Part shown: one piece after another, positions 40,961 through 50,987 of the stretch
Numbering within the stretch: position 1 is the first letter of the stretch
Layout of the letters: every line of letters starts with the position of its first letter
Assembly (NCBI GenBank): GCA_949316235.1
Contig: OX438741.1
Location: 21,232,324-21,296,323, forward strand
Reading direction: 5' to 3'
Length of the DNA: 64,000 nucleotides
Origin: Oegoconia quadripuncta
Lineage: Eukaryota; Arthropoda; Insecta; Lepidoptera; Autostichidae
The notes under the pieces: generated by a model
Seen by the model: only the letters and a program-made list of their open reading frames with translations
Databases searched by the model: none
What the model was told of the DNA's origin: nothing
Position numbers and translations under genes: made by a program

Positions 40961-41456
40961 AATAATCAGAATGGGTATCGCCCTAGGTTACAGTTAAGAT
41001 TAAGTACCTACTTGAGTTGATTGTGAATCCATAAACATAGTTGAACATTATACAATAATAGATTATAGACATAATAGAAGGTCTCAACTAAGACGTCTAG
41101 CCATATACTATCCAACATTATTTCTTTATTTTGCATTAAAGGAAAAGAAACCCCGTCGAGATTTGTCCGGAGTGTTCTTTGAAAATTTCAAATTGAGAAA
41201 ATTTTAATATAGTTACCTACTTAACCAATTTTGTTACAAGATCTTTACTGAGGCTGCGCTGTAACTGACATTTACTCGCTGCTCTGTGAAAATCTTTTGT
41301 TTGGGTGTAAACATTGCTCTTAATGAATATGCATGAGCATGTCATGTCACATAAAACCACATGACATGGCCACAGTGGAGATACTTTAATACCTGTTTCA
41401 CTTCCACAAAATTTCATACAGCTGAAATACGATCTATATATAGAGTTACATCCAAT
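40961..41456. other. No recognisable feature
   Basis: AT-rich; nothing assigned. Confidence 0.45.
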
Positions 41457-42150
41457 CAGCTGTTCCATATTTTGATCAAACAGATCAAATCAGAATCCAC
41501 CCCACTTAGTCTGAAATTGTGAAAAATGTCAGCTGTTCCATATTTTAGTCGATCAGATAAAGTCAGAGTTCATTCCATTTTAATTAAAATTGCGAAAATA
41601 AAATAAATTAAAAAAAAAATATATCCTTAGACATACAACGCCATCTGGTTCCACAGTAATTATAGGCTTGTGTTGTGGATACCAGTTGGTTGATATATTA
41701 CATAAATACATTTTTTTTTGTAAATAAATACTTACAAATAAAATAAAAAAAATAAAACATCCATAACTCGGGTACAAATGTCCGTATTCATCACACAAAC
41801 ATATGCCCCTAGCGGGATTCGAATCCGCAACCTTTTGGTATAGTGGCCAGAGTTGCTAACCACCACATCAAACAGGTCGTCAACAAAAAAGTCAACTATT
41901 ACACTTTTTGGTTGAACCATAGAGGAATAACACTAGTTGAACAGACCAAATCCTTGTTCACCCCACCTACTTAGCTTGAAATTGCGAAAAAAGTCAGCTA
42001 TTCCACATTTTGGTATAACAAACTATATCAGAATTTAGCCTACTTGCCCTGGAATTGTGAATAAAATAAGCTGTTCCAAATGTTGGTCGAATAGACTAAA
42101 TCAGAGTTCACCCCACTCGCACTGAAATTGCTAAACTAGTCAGCGATTTT
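41457..42150. repeat. ~73-bp tandem array, about five units, split by a SINE
   Basis: Units begin CAGCTGTTCCA(T/A)AT or close variants at 41457, 41530, 41893, 41995 and 42068, with a truncated start at 42141. Spacing is 73 bases for 41457-41530, 41995-42068 and 42068-42141. Each unit continues with AAATCAGA(G/A)TTCACCCCAC and ends AAATTG(C/T)GAAAA. The third unit carries about 30 extra bases. A SINE-1 interrupts the second unit. Confidence 0.75.
41604..41882 (-). mobile_element. SINE-1 copy inside the tandem array
   Basis: Full-length minus-strand copy: ACAACGCCATCTGGTTCCAC on the left, B-box complement GCGGGATTCGAATCCGC and A-box complement GTTGCTAACCACCACATCAA on the right. GCGAAAATAAA on its left and AAAAAAGT on its right complete the interrupted repeat unit. 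Confidence 0.8.
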
Positions 42151-42151
42151 T

Positions 42152-42396
42152 AACCTGGAGTTAAGTTAAGGCCGGCGGTGGAACCGGAACCCCCAATACA
42201 TTTATCAAATTGGCTATCTTATCTCAAACATCCGGAACACAAAAATGCTATGGTGCTTGATAACTGGTCAGGCAGACATTTAAAAATGTCCTACTACTAA
42301 CCAAACCGAGTACTAATCGTGTAAGTCGCTAGGAATCGAATCTATGACCTCCGTTTTACAATTATGTTATTTATACTACGCCATGCAGGTGGTTTT
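42152..42396 (-). mobile_element. SINE-2 copy, diverged
   Basis: GGTCAGGCAGACATTTAAAA, CCAAACCGAGTACTAATCGT, GGAATCGAATCTATGACCTC (B-box complement) and GCCATGCAGGTGG. An old copy; the tail side is eroded. Confidence 0.7.
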
Positions 42397-42849
42397 AACG
42401 TTTGTGTAACACATACATTGTCGATATATAAAACATGTTACTAACACGTGGATACGATTGGTTATTTTTAAGGAGACCGCAGCTTAGCTGACTATTATCC
42501 TCTACTCCACTAGCATCCTCTATGGACAGGTACCATAAATGTCGTATTAAAATATATGTCATCCCATATTTGAAATAAAAGTCATCCACGTTCTAAAACA
42601 AAGGTGTAATAAAGTTGGAATCCCACAAGAGACCGGCTGGCTCTTGATTACACTGTCTGTCGGATATCCCGGATAAGCTTACTCGATATAAGCCAATATT
42701 TCCATATTTATGATAGCTCTTTGACTTTAATTAAGCGATGGGAATGGGGAGCGAGTAATTTATTCGTGTAATTGCAAAAATGCGCATATACTATATGTTA
42801 TGTTATTATGAGTTTTTAGGTAAATATAATACAGCATAAATTATTATTG
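42397..42849. other. No recognisable feature
   Basis: Nothing assigned. Confidence 0.45.
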
Positions 42850-43010
42850 TTATTCCTGTCCCACTGATGGGCAAAGGCCTCCCTCCTCTCTCTCGACGCC
42901 TCTTTGACCAGCTGTTGAGGAACTTACCAGCTCGTCCCGCCATCTCATTTTAGGTCTGCCGCGACACCTTCTTTCTAACTATGGGTTCTAGGTGGGGCCC
43001 AATAAATATC
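42850..43010 (-). mobile_element. RTE-type LINE 3' end
   Basis: TATTCCTGTCCCACTGATGG, GCAAAGGCCTCCCTCC and TTTTAGGTCTGCCGCGACAC are the complement of a moth LINE C-terminal coding end with 3' tail. Confidence 0.55.
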
Positions 43011-43299
43011 GTAGCATAAATATTGAACTAGATACCTAGTTGTATTGAAAAGTATAAAATAAGTCAGTGAAGTGTTATTTATTTAGATTTTGAGTGCGAT
43101 TATTTTTATTAAAGACTAACCGAGGGAACAGATTATTAATTATTTTTATTATTATTATCAAACAGCCATGTTTAATGAAAATCGGTTAAAGCGTTTCCGA
43201 GATATTTAGCTTTTCATACAGTTTTTTAGTGTATTTAGATGATATCATAGTCTTTTGAGGGTTATTTCCATTTGCAGTTATCCGATATTTAATAAAGAC

Positions 43300-43541
43300 A
43301 AAGGACAGACCTTAAAGCGCCTGAGGCCCGGAGTCGGTCGCTACAGGGTAAGCCTGGCGAAATGGGGATTCATTGACCAGTCACGAGCGCACTGCGATTG
43401 TAGAACCCCATCTGAAAACATGGCGCACTTGTTCTCCCGCCCTTTGTGCACAAGGAGGACCTTTACATGGCTGCAGACAACGCCGTAGCTCTGGCTGAAT
43501 TCTGGGCGGATTGGCGGATGGGCGTTATACTTAACTTTTAA
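43300..43541 (+). pseudogene. LINE ORF2 C-terminal relic with Cys/His motif, frameshifted
   Basis: The frame from 43255 reads TLKRLRPGVGRYRVSLAKWG, then FIDQSRAHCDCRTPSENMAH and a stop. RLRTGVGR-x-x-x-x-x-x-KWG followed by C-x-C and (T/E)xxHLLxCP is the C-terminal region of a group of arthropod LINE proteins downstream of RT. After PLCT the frame shifts by one base. In the next frame MAADNAVALAEFWADWRMG continues to a stop near 43541, matching the family's usual end. One lost base explains the break. No RT domain remains. Confidence 0.6.
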
Positions 43542-43696
43542 CCCAAAATCTAAGGCGTTTTTAACACGCTTTTATTATAGCTTCACTTGTAACTAACAAT
43601 CTTGAAAATCTAGCTTTGCGTTGCTAACCTCTCCCACCCCCGTACGCCGTTAGCATTTGCAATGGTAGTGACTTCAGCTGCATATGAGTTGAAACT

Positions 43697-43799
43697 TTTT
43701 TTGTGCACAACGGGTTAGCACTTAACCTCAATCACACCTGATGTTAAGTACAGATGAAGCTAAAGGTCGAAGCATACTGAGTCGGAATCTTATTTACAT
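43697..43799 (-). mobile_element. SINE-2 3' end fragment
   Basis: TTTTTTTGTGCACAACGGGT, CACACCTGATGTTAAGT, then decayed sequence to GAGTCGGAATCTTATT. Confidence 0.75.
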
Positions 43800-44478
43800 C
43801 TTTACACCAACGTTGTAATCTAATTGCGTTATCTCTTTCACTATATGTTACTGGGGTTACCTATCACAAATACGATTTTTTTTTTCGTATTTCAATTGTT
43901 CGAAAACGTTTCCCATATTTTTGTTTTCTATATGTTTCATTTCACCGAAAATGCATTTTACAGAAGTTCGAATGTACGATATTCAAATGTTATTTTTATT
44001 TTTAAATTACATTATGTTTTAAAGTTCAACCGAAATTAAAATTAATAATTTCAGAATATTAATATTAATAACAATATTATAAAAACACAACCTAACATCC
44101 TTATTACCGTTTTCGAACAATTGAAATTCGAGCAAGGAAGTTTCGAAAGTATGATAGGTTACCGTTACTCGTTGCTACCATGGAAGAAGTATCTGAACTC
44201 GTCCAATGGCGACAAGCCTTAATATCTTAAGGCTCTCTCATGTTACTAAACAAACCTTTGTGTGCAAACATAAAAACAACTACAATGCTAACTAAGTTAC
44301 ATTGCTACACTTCCTGTTGAATAAAGTTATCCAACAGCTTGGCTTATACAATGCATCGTGTAATTGAAAAAGTTACACTAAGCCTCAATACGGATGTCGG
44401 TAGAATACGTCCATATCTTTCATATGTATTTGTGTTAAATTTACAATAATAATATGTGTATGGGTGTGTGTATGAACA
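43800..44478. other. No recognisable gene; long-range inverted similarity
   Basis: TTCAATTGTTCGAAAACG near 43892 is the reverse complement of CGTTTTCGAACAATTGAA near 44110, an 18-bp pair about 200 bases apart. This may be the ends of a decayed MITE (TIR near 43850-43910 and 44108-44165). Nothing else assigned. Confidence 0.5.
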
Positions 44479-44483
44479 GTCAG

Positions 44484-44556
44484 CTGCAGAGAAACATGAC
44501 CCTCCGTTCATACACTCATATCTGAATAGGGGGTCATATTTTTCTGCAGCTGACTG
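44484..44556. repeat. Inverted repeat, MITE-like (ends ACAGTCAGCTGCAGA)
   Basis: The left end ACAGTCAGCTGCAGAGAAAC and the complement of the right end ACAGTCAGCTGCAGAAAAAT pair over about 28 bases. The loop is about 20-25 bases. No ORF. Confidence 0.65.
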
Positions 44557-44574
44557 TACGTGCGTTTAATTAGT

Positions 44575-44706
44575 CTGGGTTCCAAGGTAGCAATAGAATC
44601 ACGTAGGGCATCGTCTAGCTTCAGTAGGCGCCGTGCATAGTACCACTGTCGATCCTGGCTTACAGGAGTTACAGTGGGAGGAGTGTGGAGGCGGGATCTG
44701 TACGTA
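44575..44706 (+). repeat. Dispersed repeat N, copy 2
   Basis: CTTCAGTAGGCGCCGTGC, GATCCTGGCTTACAGGAGTT and ACAGTGGGAGGAGTGTGGAG match 5978-6117. Confidence 0.6.
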
Positions 44707-44842
44707 CATGTATAAATAAAATGAAATGTTGAAATGCTATGTTAATTTGCTACGGAATTTGATACATAAAGTTCTGTCTAAGTGGAGATTACATTTTTGC
44801 GCCATTTAGGGTCTCTCCCTAGCCGTGGGGACCAGCAGCCCG

Positions 44843-44967
44843 ACCGCCTAACTCCATCGTTTATGACGTCAATGTACTGTCCGTCCTTGTCATATCGTAA
44901 CAAAATAACAAGGACGGACAGTGCATTGCCATCGCTGTCGCTACGCTATAGCTTTGAGTTAGGCGGT
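44843..44967. repeat. Nested palindrome, MITE-like (125 bp)
   Basis: Outer arms ACCGCCTAACTC (44843-44854) and complement (44956-44967). Inner arms ACTGTCCGTCCTTGT (44876-44890) and complement (44908-44922), both exact, with looser pairing just outside the inner arms. The ORFs crossing it are by-products. Confidence 0.7.
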
Positions 44968-45644
44968 AGACCCCAAGGTGCTCATATAGCCTCTTCAGTC
45001 AGTTATCGGAGGATTTGGTTGAAGCCTCGCACGACCGGAAGGCTGGTTTTTATTTAGCGCAAAAGGTCCTCGTTATGTCTGTATGTTTATTTCTTAATTG
45101 CCAGAGTTTTTATCAAAATTGCATCGCTATACACGTCTATTCGGGTAGGTTATCTGTGCTCCAAATACCCAGTTGGAAACAGCTTTTGCACTGTTGAAAA
45201 AAGCGAGCCTGTAATAACCCTGATTTCCCACGGGAAAGGGTTTATATACACACCTAACATAACACTACATTAATCAGTGAAGTGACAACGACTCACGAAA
45301 TTAGAAATTGCGTATTTTTACTCAGGATATAATTCTCTAGGCGCTTGTAGTGCAGTATGGCCAACTTACTTCTACTGGGAAATATGTGCCCTGCAGTGAG
45401 ACTTTTCTATACGAGATGGATGAAATGATATACATATATTTAAAACTTTAAATTTTTTAAACGAACATTCATTGCCGAGTATATGTGGTGAAATTTAATT
45501 CGTGTGATTCCTGTTTTCTGGGGACTCCACTTCTATAATAACGAATAACTTTTCACTAGCAACCATAGTCGAATTCAGCCGAAAATTGTTGGACTTCCAA
45601 TACTAAGGGTGGTTTCAGAATTAGTACAAGAAACAATCAAAACA
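44968..45644. other. No recognisable feature
   Basis: Nothing assigned. Confidence 0.45.
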
Positions 45645-45741
45645 AGCAGTAGCTTTAAAAATGTTAAATCTGACTATTTTAAGTGTACCCTGTGTACCTA
45701 CAAAATAAAGCATTTTTTGATTTTGATTTTGATTTTTGAAT
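45645..45741 (+). mobile_element. LINE-E extreme 3' end with (TTTTGA)n tail
   Basis: AATCTGACTATTTTAAGTGT, ACCCTGTGTACCTACAAAAT and AAAGCATTTTTTGATTTTGA match the 3' end of 62437-62706. Confidence 0.7.
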
Positions 45742-45794
45742 TTTACTTAATACGAAAAATCGAAAAAATTTCCATATTATTGAAATAGTATTTA

Positions 45795-45884
45795 TCCATT
45801 ATATCTAGTATCCATAGTACCTACAAGCTTTGCTAAGTTTGGGACTAGATGCTTGGTGTAAGTATCCGAAATATTTATTTATTA
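45795..45884 (+). mobile_element. SINE-1 subfamily 3' end
   Basis: ATCTAGTATCCATAGTACC, GTTTGGGACTAGATGCTTGG and AAATATTTATTTATT match 3095-3186. Confidence 0.75.
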
Positions 45885-46182
45885 CTTTTCAAATCTATTC
45901 AAAATGCAGTCTATGTCCTAAATGATATAATGACATAAGTTCTACATTAAAACATTTTTAAAAACAAGCTTTTAATACTCCATCAAGATTATCACTCAAA
46001 ATATTATAGTCTAACCGTTTATGCCAAAATTTCGTAACCGTAGTGAAAATCCCTGGTGAGGAGACAATCCTGGCTGCAGCATCAGGTCATCGCAAAAATC
46101 ATGTTTAAATATCAAAACTGTATGTGTATGCAAAATGTAGTATGCGTGATATATAGTATATATAGTAGTATATAGTTAAGGA

Positions 46183-46277
46183 GTTGTTGGGGTTTCCGGG
46201 TCCACCTTCGAACTCATCTTCACTTAACATCAGGTGTGATTGAGGTCAAGTACCCACCCGTATGCATAAAAAAAAAA
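46183..46277 (+). mobile_element. SINE-2 3' end fragment
   Basis: GTTGGGGTTTCCGGGTCCAC, ATCAGGTGTGATTGAGGTC and ATGCATAAAAAAAAAA. It is flanked by two CTGGCTGCAGCATCAG words (about 46071 and 46302), which may be a repeat duplicated around it. Confidence 0.8.
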
Positions 46278-46670
46278 GTTTCGCTCGTGAGCAGGCGATT
46301 CTGGCTGCAGCATCAGTTCATGTCTATCATACATGTCTGGAAAACAATAAGTGTGAGAAGCCTACTATTTCATATTTCCACCAATATAATGTAACCACAT
46401 TTAAAGCAAATATAGATATTCTATTCTATTCATATAAACGTATTGTCATCAGAACTGTAGCAGTATGCACAATTTCAGCTCCTGTGAGGGCCAGGCGGAC
46501 CACCGATTTATGAGTTTACGACCGCTTGAATTGGAAATAAGGATAGGTACACTTTTATGAAAATTCCACGCGTGATCACTCAATCACGGATTGAACGCGG
46601 CACTTTGTTAATCGAAAAGTAACATCGATTGTGACTGCCCTATAACAATTATTGCTACTTTAAAAATATT
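46278..46670. other. No recognisable gene
   Basis: The 83-codon ORF beginning at 46262 starts inside the SINE tail and shows no domain. Confidence 0.45.
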
Positions 46671-46818
46671 TGTGTCGATTCGGATGTACACCAACTAAAC
46701 TAAACTAAAACCAGTTTTGGAGCGGTGCCTTCGCATCGTACTGTTCCAGGGAGAAAGAGACAGTACTACTTTAAAACTGGTTTTGGTTTAGTTTAGTTGG
46801 TGTATATCCAAATCAACC
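46671..46818. mobile_element. MITE-H copy 2
   Basis: GTGTCGATTCGG and CACCAACTAAACTAAACTAA at the left, the complement of CACCAACTAAACTAAACC at the right, with interior inverted relative to 40815-40960. The right terminus is degraded (AAATCAACCC). Confidence 0.7.
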
Positions 46819-46835
46819 CATTGTCAAAGAACTCG

Positions 46836-47146
46836 TTTTTTTTTATGCACAACGGGTTTGTACTTGATCTCAATCACACCTGATGTTAAGTGGAGATGAG
46901 GTCGAAGGTGGAAGCGTACTGACCCGGAAACCCCAACACATTTGGGGGACCGGCTATCTTATCTCTGACAACCGGAACACAACAATGCTATTAACATTGC
47001 TGCTTGGCGGCAGATTTAAATAAGATGGTGGTAGCTAGCCAGGCGGACATTTAAAATGCCCTACCACCAACCAAACCGAGTACTTAAACATGTACTTTAC
47101 TCCGAATTGTAAACCCTATGTTGTTTATATTGAGCCACGGAGACGG
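46836..47146 (-). mobile_element. SINE-2 copy, B-box region deleted
   Basis: Tail TTTTTTATGCACAACGGGTT at the left, full middle, and head end (complement TTATATTGAGCCACGGAGAC) at the right. Between TGTACT and CGAATTG the segment that holds the B box is lost, so this copy should not be transcribed by Pol III. Confidence 0.85.
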
Positions 47147-47881
47147 TTAAGTTGGCTACCACCGACGAGCCCTAAATAATGTAAGTAAATGCAAACCAGC
47201 CTACATGCACTGATTGAAAATATTAATTGTTATGGTAAACCACAAGGTCAACCTCAGGCAGAAGCTAATAAAAGAAAACTTGTAGAAAATTCATTGAGAA
47301 TAGAAATGCCAATGGACATCAAAAATGTGGTTCAATGCTGACATAATACAAAAATTGTTCGATTTGCTGCTTTAAATAGAAACAGTTGGAGTGTGGATTT
47401 ATAAGAAGCTATATTAGATTATACTAAAATTATCCACCACCCACTACACTAGAAAACTATCATAAACACAGTCTACGTGCGAAAGCTTTTATCATAAAAA
47501 ACACATTTTATGAGACGAGTAGTAACATTCTACGGCGCTGAAGAACAATAGAGTTTCCATTCTGTACTTTCACATTCATACCTACATAAATGAATAGCTA
47601 CTGAACGACAAAACAAAGAAAAGTATCATTTATTTATTTATTTATTTATTGTAACACAATACTTATGCTAATAACAGGTAATTATAGTATAGTACTCATG
47701 CACATACCCTGTCAGGGTGAAGCAGCGGTCAGAGGACGTCCTGTCTAATTTGTTTACCTATCTATGCAATTTTTGTGTAATCTCACAATTTATTTATTTT
47801 ACTTATTTCCCTTTTTAAAGAACCAACAACAGTAATTAAGTACATGTGAGATAATTTATATGCTATATTATGTGCGAGTGC
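47147..47881. other. No recognisable gene; TTTA run
   Basis: (TTTA)n at 47630-47651. GTGTAATCTCACAATTTATT precedes the next element. Nothing else assigned. Confidence 0.45.
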
Positions 47882-47883
47882 TA

Positions 47884-48757
47884 TACAGGGCGTCCCAAAG
47901 TTATGGGACATGAAGGGGAAGTACCTTAAATATTGTAGATAGTGAATTTTGCTCAAAGAAGACTTTATGTTATTTTTAAAAGTTAGTAATTCTGCATTCA
48001 TAGATTTTCTAAAAATTACTTGCTTCGGCTGGGAATCGAACCGACTTAAATGTGAAAAAAAAAACACCCTACTTTTATGATGCCAATCGAAAGAATAGCT
48101 AAAAAATAATAACTCTGCCTAAGTAACATAGTATTTTAAAAGAAAGGAACAACATAAAATGGACCGATTAGATGGCCGGCCAGATCCCCGGACCTCACAC
48201 CATTAGATTTCTTCTTTTGGGGATACGTGAAAGATATGCTATACAAAAAGCGATACGAAAACGTAGGCGAGTTGCAAACAGAATTGTGCCATATCACATC
48301 GAGTGTTCACCATAAAATGATTAGAAAATCAACAGGCAGCGGGCTCATTAAAAGATTGGCGATTTGCGTAAGACAAGAGGGATCACATTTTGAGCATTTA
48401 ATTAATTAATTTACAAAAAAATACCTACTTAATTGACTACGGCAGTTTCATGTATGTTTTTTATTTGATTAAAATGATTAATTTCACGTTGTTCCTTTCT
48501 TTTAAAATACTATGTTACTTAGGCAGAGTTATTATTTTTTAGCTATTCTTTCGATTGGCATCATAAAAGTAGGGTGTTTTTTTTTTCACATTTGAGTCGG
48601 TTCGATTCCCAGCCGAAGCAAATAATTTTTAGAAAATCTATGAATGCAGAATTACTAACTTTTAAAAATAACATAAAGTCTTCTTTGAGCAAAATTCACT
48701 ATCTACGATATTTAAGGTACTTCCCCTTCATGTCCCATAACTTTGGGACGCCCTGTA
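47884..48757. mobile_element. Tc1/mariner-like element with 270-bp terminal inverted repeats (874 bp)
   Basis: The ends read TACAGGGCGTCCCAAAGTTA on both strands, with TA at 47882-47883 and 48758-48759. Left arm 47884-48153 and right arm 48488-48757 are each 270 bases and nearly identical. The 334-base centre carries a transposase C-terminal fragment. It is a deletion derivative. Arms this long are unusual, since classic mariner repeats are about 30 bases. Confidence 0.88.
48158..48409 (+). pseudogene. Mariner-like transposase C-terminal fragment
   Basis: The frame opens after a TAA at 48155 and reads GPIRWPARSPDLTPLDFFLW, then GYVKDMLYKKRYENVGELQT and on to TAA at 48407-48409. (W)PARSPDL(T/N)PLDFFLWG is the signature around the third catalytic acid (the D in SPDL) of IS630/Tc1/mariner-type transposases. 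The N-terminal DNA-binding domain and the first two catalytic residues are missing, so it is inactive. Exact subfamily not determined; this variant is widespread in insects. Confidence 0.82.
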
Positions 48758-48834
48758 TATTACTAATATTACTGAGCGGCTCATGTCCATGCTTGCTTAT
48801 CTTATTATGTAAACATCTTGCGACATTAAAGGTA

Positions 48835-49182
48835 TACAGTATGGAAAGGTAAATCGGGCCCTGGAGGGAAACTACCTTAAATCCTTAAGCTGGCTCATTT
48901 TATTTAAAGGAAACATTCCTTTATTTTTAAAAAGAAACAAAATTGCATTCAAAGATTTTCTAAAACTCGCTTGCCTCGCCCGGGTCTCGAACCAATTAAA
49001 ATTAAAAAAACAAACACTCCCTATTTTATTATAATAATCGATATATAGTATTATTATTCAGGATAAAAATCTTTGAATGCAGTTTTGTTTCTTTTTAAAA
49101 ATAAAGGAATGTCTCCTTGAAGTAAAGGATAAGGATTTAAGGTAGTTTCCCTCCAGGGCCCGACTTATCTTTCCACACTGTA
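48835..49182. mobile_element. TA-flanked fold-back MITE (348 bp)
   Basis: Inverted ends TACAGTATGGAAAG (left) and TACAGTGTGGAAAG (right complement) extend through GGGCCCTGGAGGGAAACTAC for more than 50 bases. Looser pairing continues inward to about 130 bases. TA at 48833-48834 and 49183-49184. No coding capacity. It starts 77 bases after the preceding element and has the same design but different terminal sequence. Confidence 0.82.
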
Positions 49183-49477
49183 TATGACACTATTTTTCTT
49201 AAAACAAATCCAGATTATTCAAGATTCTACTGTACGAACTTCATTCTCGTAAATACACTTGTAACATGTTAAAGATAAGCGTAAAGGCTTGGAACTTAAA
49301 ATTTTACGGCAAGGTCGGGCACGCAGTAATGTGATTGATTTATCTGTAAAATCTTGAATAGCTGGAATAATAATAATATCTTGAATAGCTCGTAGTTGAA
49401 TCTGAAAATACTCATACTTTGATAGCAATAGACAACTTCCCTAGGACTTGGAAAAAACAAAATTTGAAACAACAAAA
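49183..49477. other. No recognisable feature
   Basis: Nothing assigned. Confidence 0.45.
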
Positions 49478-49737
49478 CAAATCAAATCAAAAATGCTTTA
49501 TTTTGTAAGTACACAGGATACACTTAAAATAGTCAGATTTTACATTTTTAAAGCTACTGCTTGTTCAAAAGGCAATTTTCCCCTGAGAAGAACAAGCAAG
49601 AAACTCGAGAGGTTGCTCTTTAAAAAAAAATATTACAAAATTATTAATTTTATTTTATATTATAATATTTCATTATTAATTGTGAAATAGCCTGGTTATG
49701 CGAACGGGCTGGTTATGTCCATGAATGTTTATCATTT
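49478..49737 (-). mobile_element. LINE-E 3' UTR copy
   Basis: Tail ACAAATCAAATCAAAAATGC, body AAGAACAAGCAAGAAACTCG, far end GCGAACGGGCTGGTTATGTC. Nearly the reverse complement of 62437-62706. Confidence 0.75.
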
Positions 49738-50100
49738 AAATACTGGCGCCACTATTCGCCCTAGTAATCGCCACCTCTCGGATAGACGTGCGCGCCGCAC
49801 CGACGGACGACGCGACGTATCCACGCAGCGCCATGCTTGGGCCACGCCGCTGCCGCCGCCGCCTTTTAGATCTTTAAACACCTGAGAATTAGATCTTTTC
49901 TGAACCGTTTCTTTTGTATTTATATACATTTTGTCCTTTGTTTGGTTTTGTCTGCTGTGCCGGCCTTATCGTAGCAAGAAATCTCGGCTGAGCGTTGTGA
50001 GAGTCGACATTCTTCGACGATAATTACGAATTATGGTAAAATACCGTGATCTTGAATAAAGCACAGTTTTCTTTACATCTAAAGTTAGTATTCCAAAACT
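49738..50100. other. CpG-rich patch with LTR-like signals
   Basis: 49741-49862 is rich in CG dinucleotides (GACGTGCGCGCCGCACCGAC, GCCGCTGCCGCCGCCGCC). TATTTATATACATTTTG follows at about 49916 and AATAAA at 50075. This could be a promoter, a first-exon region or a solo LTR. I cannot decide. Confidence 0.35.
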
Positions 50101-50344
50101 TTCTAATTTTTATTTTGATTTTGACGTTTTGTTTCCCCGTGAGATGTAAAAAAAATATCCCAGAGAAAAAAAAAATAGCCGCCGCAGAGTTTAATTGCTA
50201 GCGTGTGTTTGACTGTTTGTGTTCGGTTCCCCGCTAAAGTTATAGTCTAGCTTTTACAAAATAACAATTATTACATACCGTTTTCGTAAATGGATTGGTC
50301 AGAAATTGCCCTAACATAAGCGTTTGAAACACTCATAACTCACG

Positions 50345-50485
50345 TTTCTAAACATACAGAAATTCACACATGCCCGGGGTGAGAGGTTCTCGCAATTGAA
50401 ACGTGCACGTCTACATGCTCGCATTATGCAAAGTCCCTTAGCTGCCTTTTACGACACCCACGGGTAGAGAGAGACGCGGCTTAAT
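50345..50485 (-). repeat. Repeat S copy
   Basis: The complement of AATTCACACATGCCCGGGGT, AAACGTGCACGTCTACATG and CCTTTTACGACACCCACGGG matches 58945-59090 in family order. Confidence 0.55.
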
Positions 50486-50565
50486 TTAATTCTTTTTACT
50501 TGTCGGACAACCGTGTAGTTTACCCACAGAGTTTACCAAAACACGACCCACCTACAAAATTAATA

Positions 50566-50987
50566 TTAGGTCCTTACCTATGAAATTGGCGTTTCGTATG
50601 AAGAATTTCATTAAGACTGTTTTCTCCATACGAACATTTTTGATTTTTTTTTGAGAACGGCAAATCCAAATTTAGCTAAACTTTGTGTGTATTATCGGAT
50701 AACATTAAGTTAAGTATAGGCAGCGTTAATTTTTAAAAGTAACCGCTTTATAAAAGTTTCAGCGAATCTAAGAAATGATTATGGGAAGCACATGAAAAGA
50801 GCTCTGTTCAAATTTTTTTTATTATGTGATTTAGCCCAGAAATTAAAAAATATTTCATGTGAAACCTTGAAATAATATTCCATTTTCCAAATAAGAAACA
50901 AATTTGGATATAGCTTTGAAAATCGCAGGAATTGGTACATATGATTAACTAAGAAAAAAAACTCCAATTTCATAGGTAAAGACCCAA
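50566..50987 (+). mobile_element. MITE-J copy 2 (422 bp)
   Basis: Left end TTAGGTCCTTACCTATGAAA and right-end complement TTGGGTCTTTACCTATGAAA, TA at 50564-50565 and 50988-50989. Best-preserved termini of the four copies. Confidence 0.85.

Noticed and set aside
44782..45057. 91-codon ORF over a palindrome
   Set aside because: It crosses the nested inverted repeat at 44843-44967; the reading frame is a by-product of that structure.
46262..46513. 83-codon ORF starting MHKKK
   Set aside because: The start lies in the A-rich tail of a SINE-2 fragment; no protein resemblance.
47783..48852. Two similar 92-94 codon ORFs on opposite strands as a gene pair
   Set aside because: They are the two arms of the 874-bp inverted-repeat element read outward; the shared frame comes from the terminal repeats.
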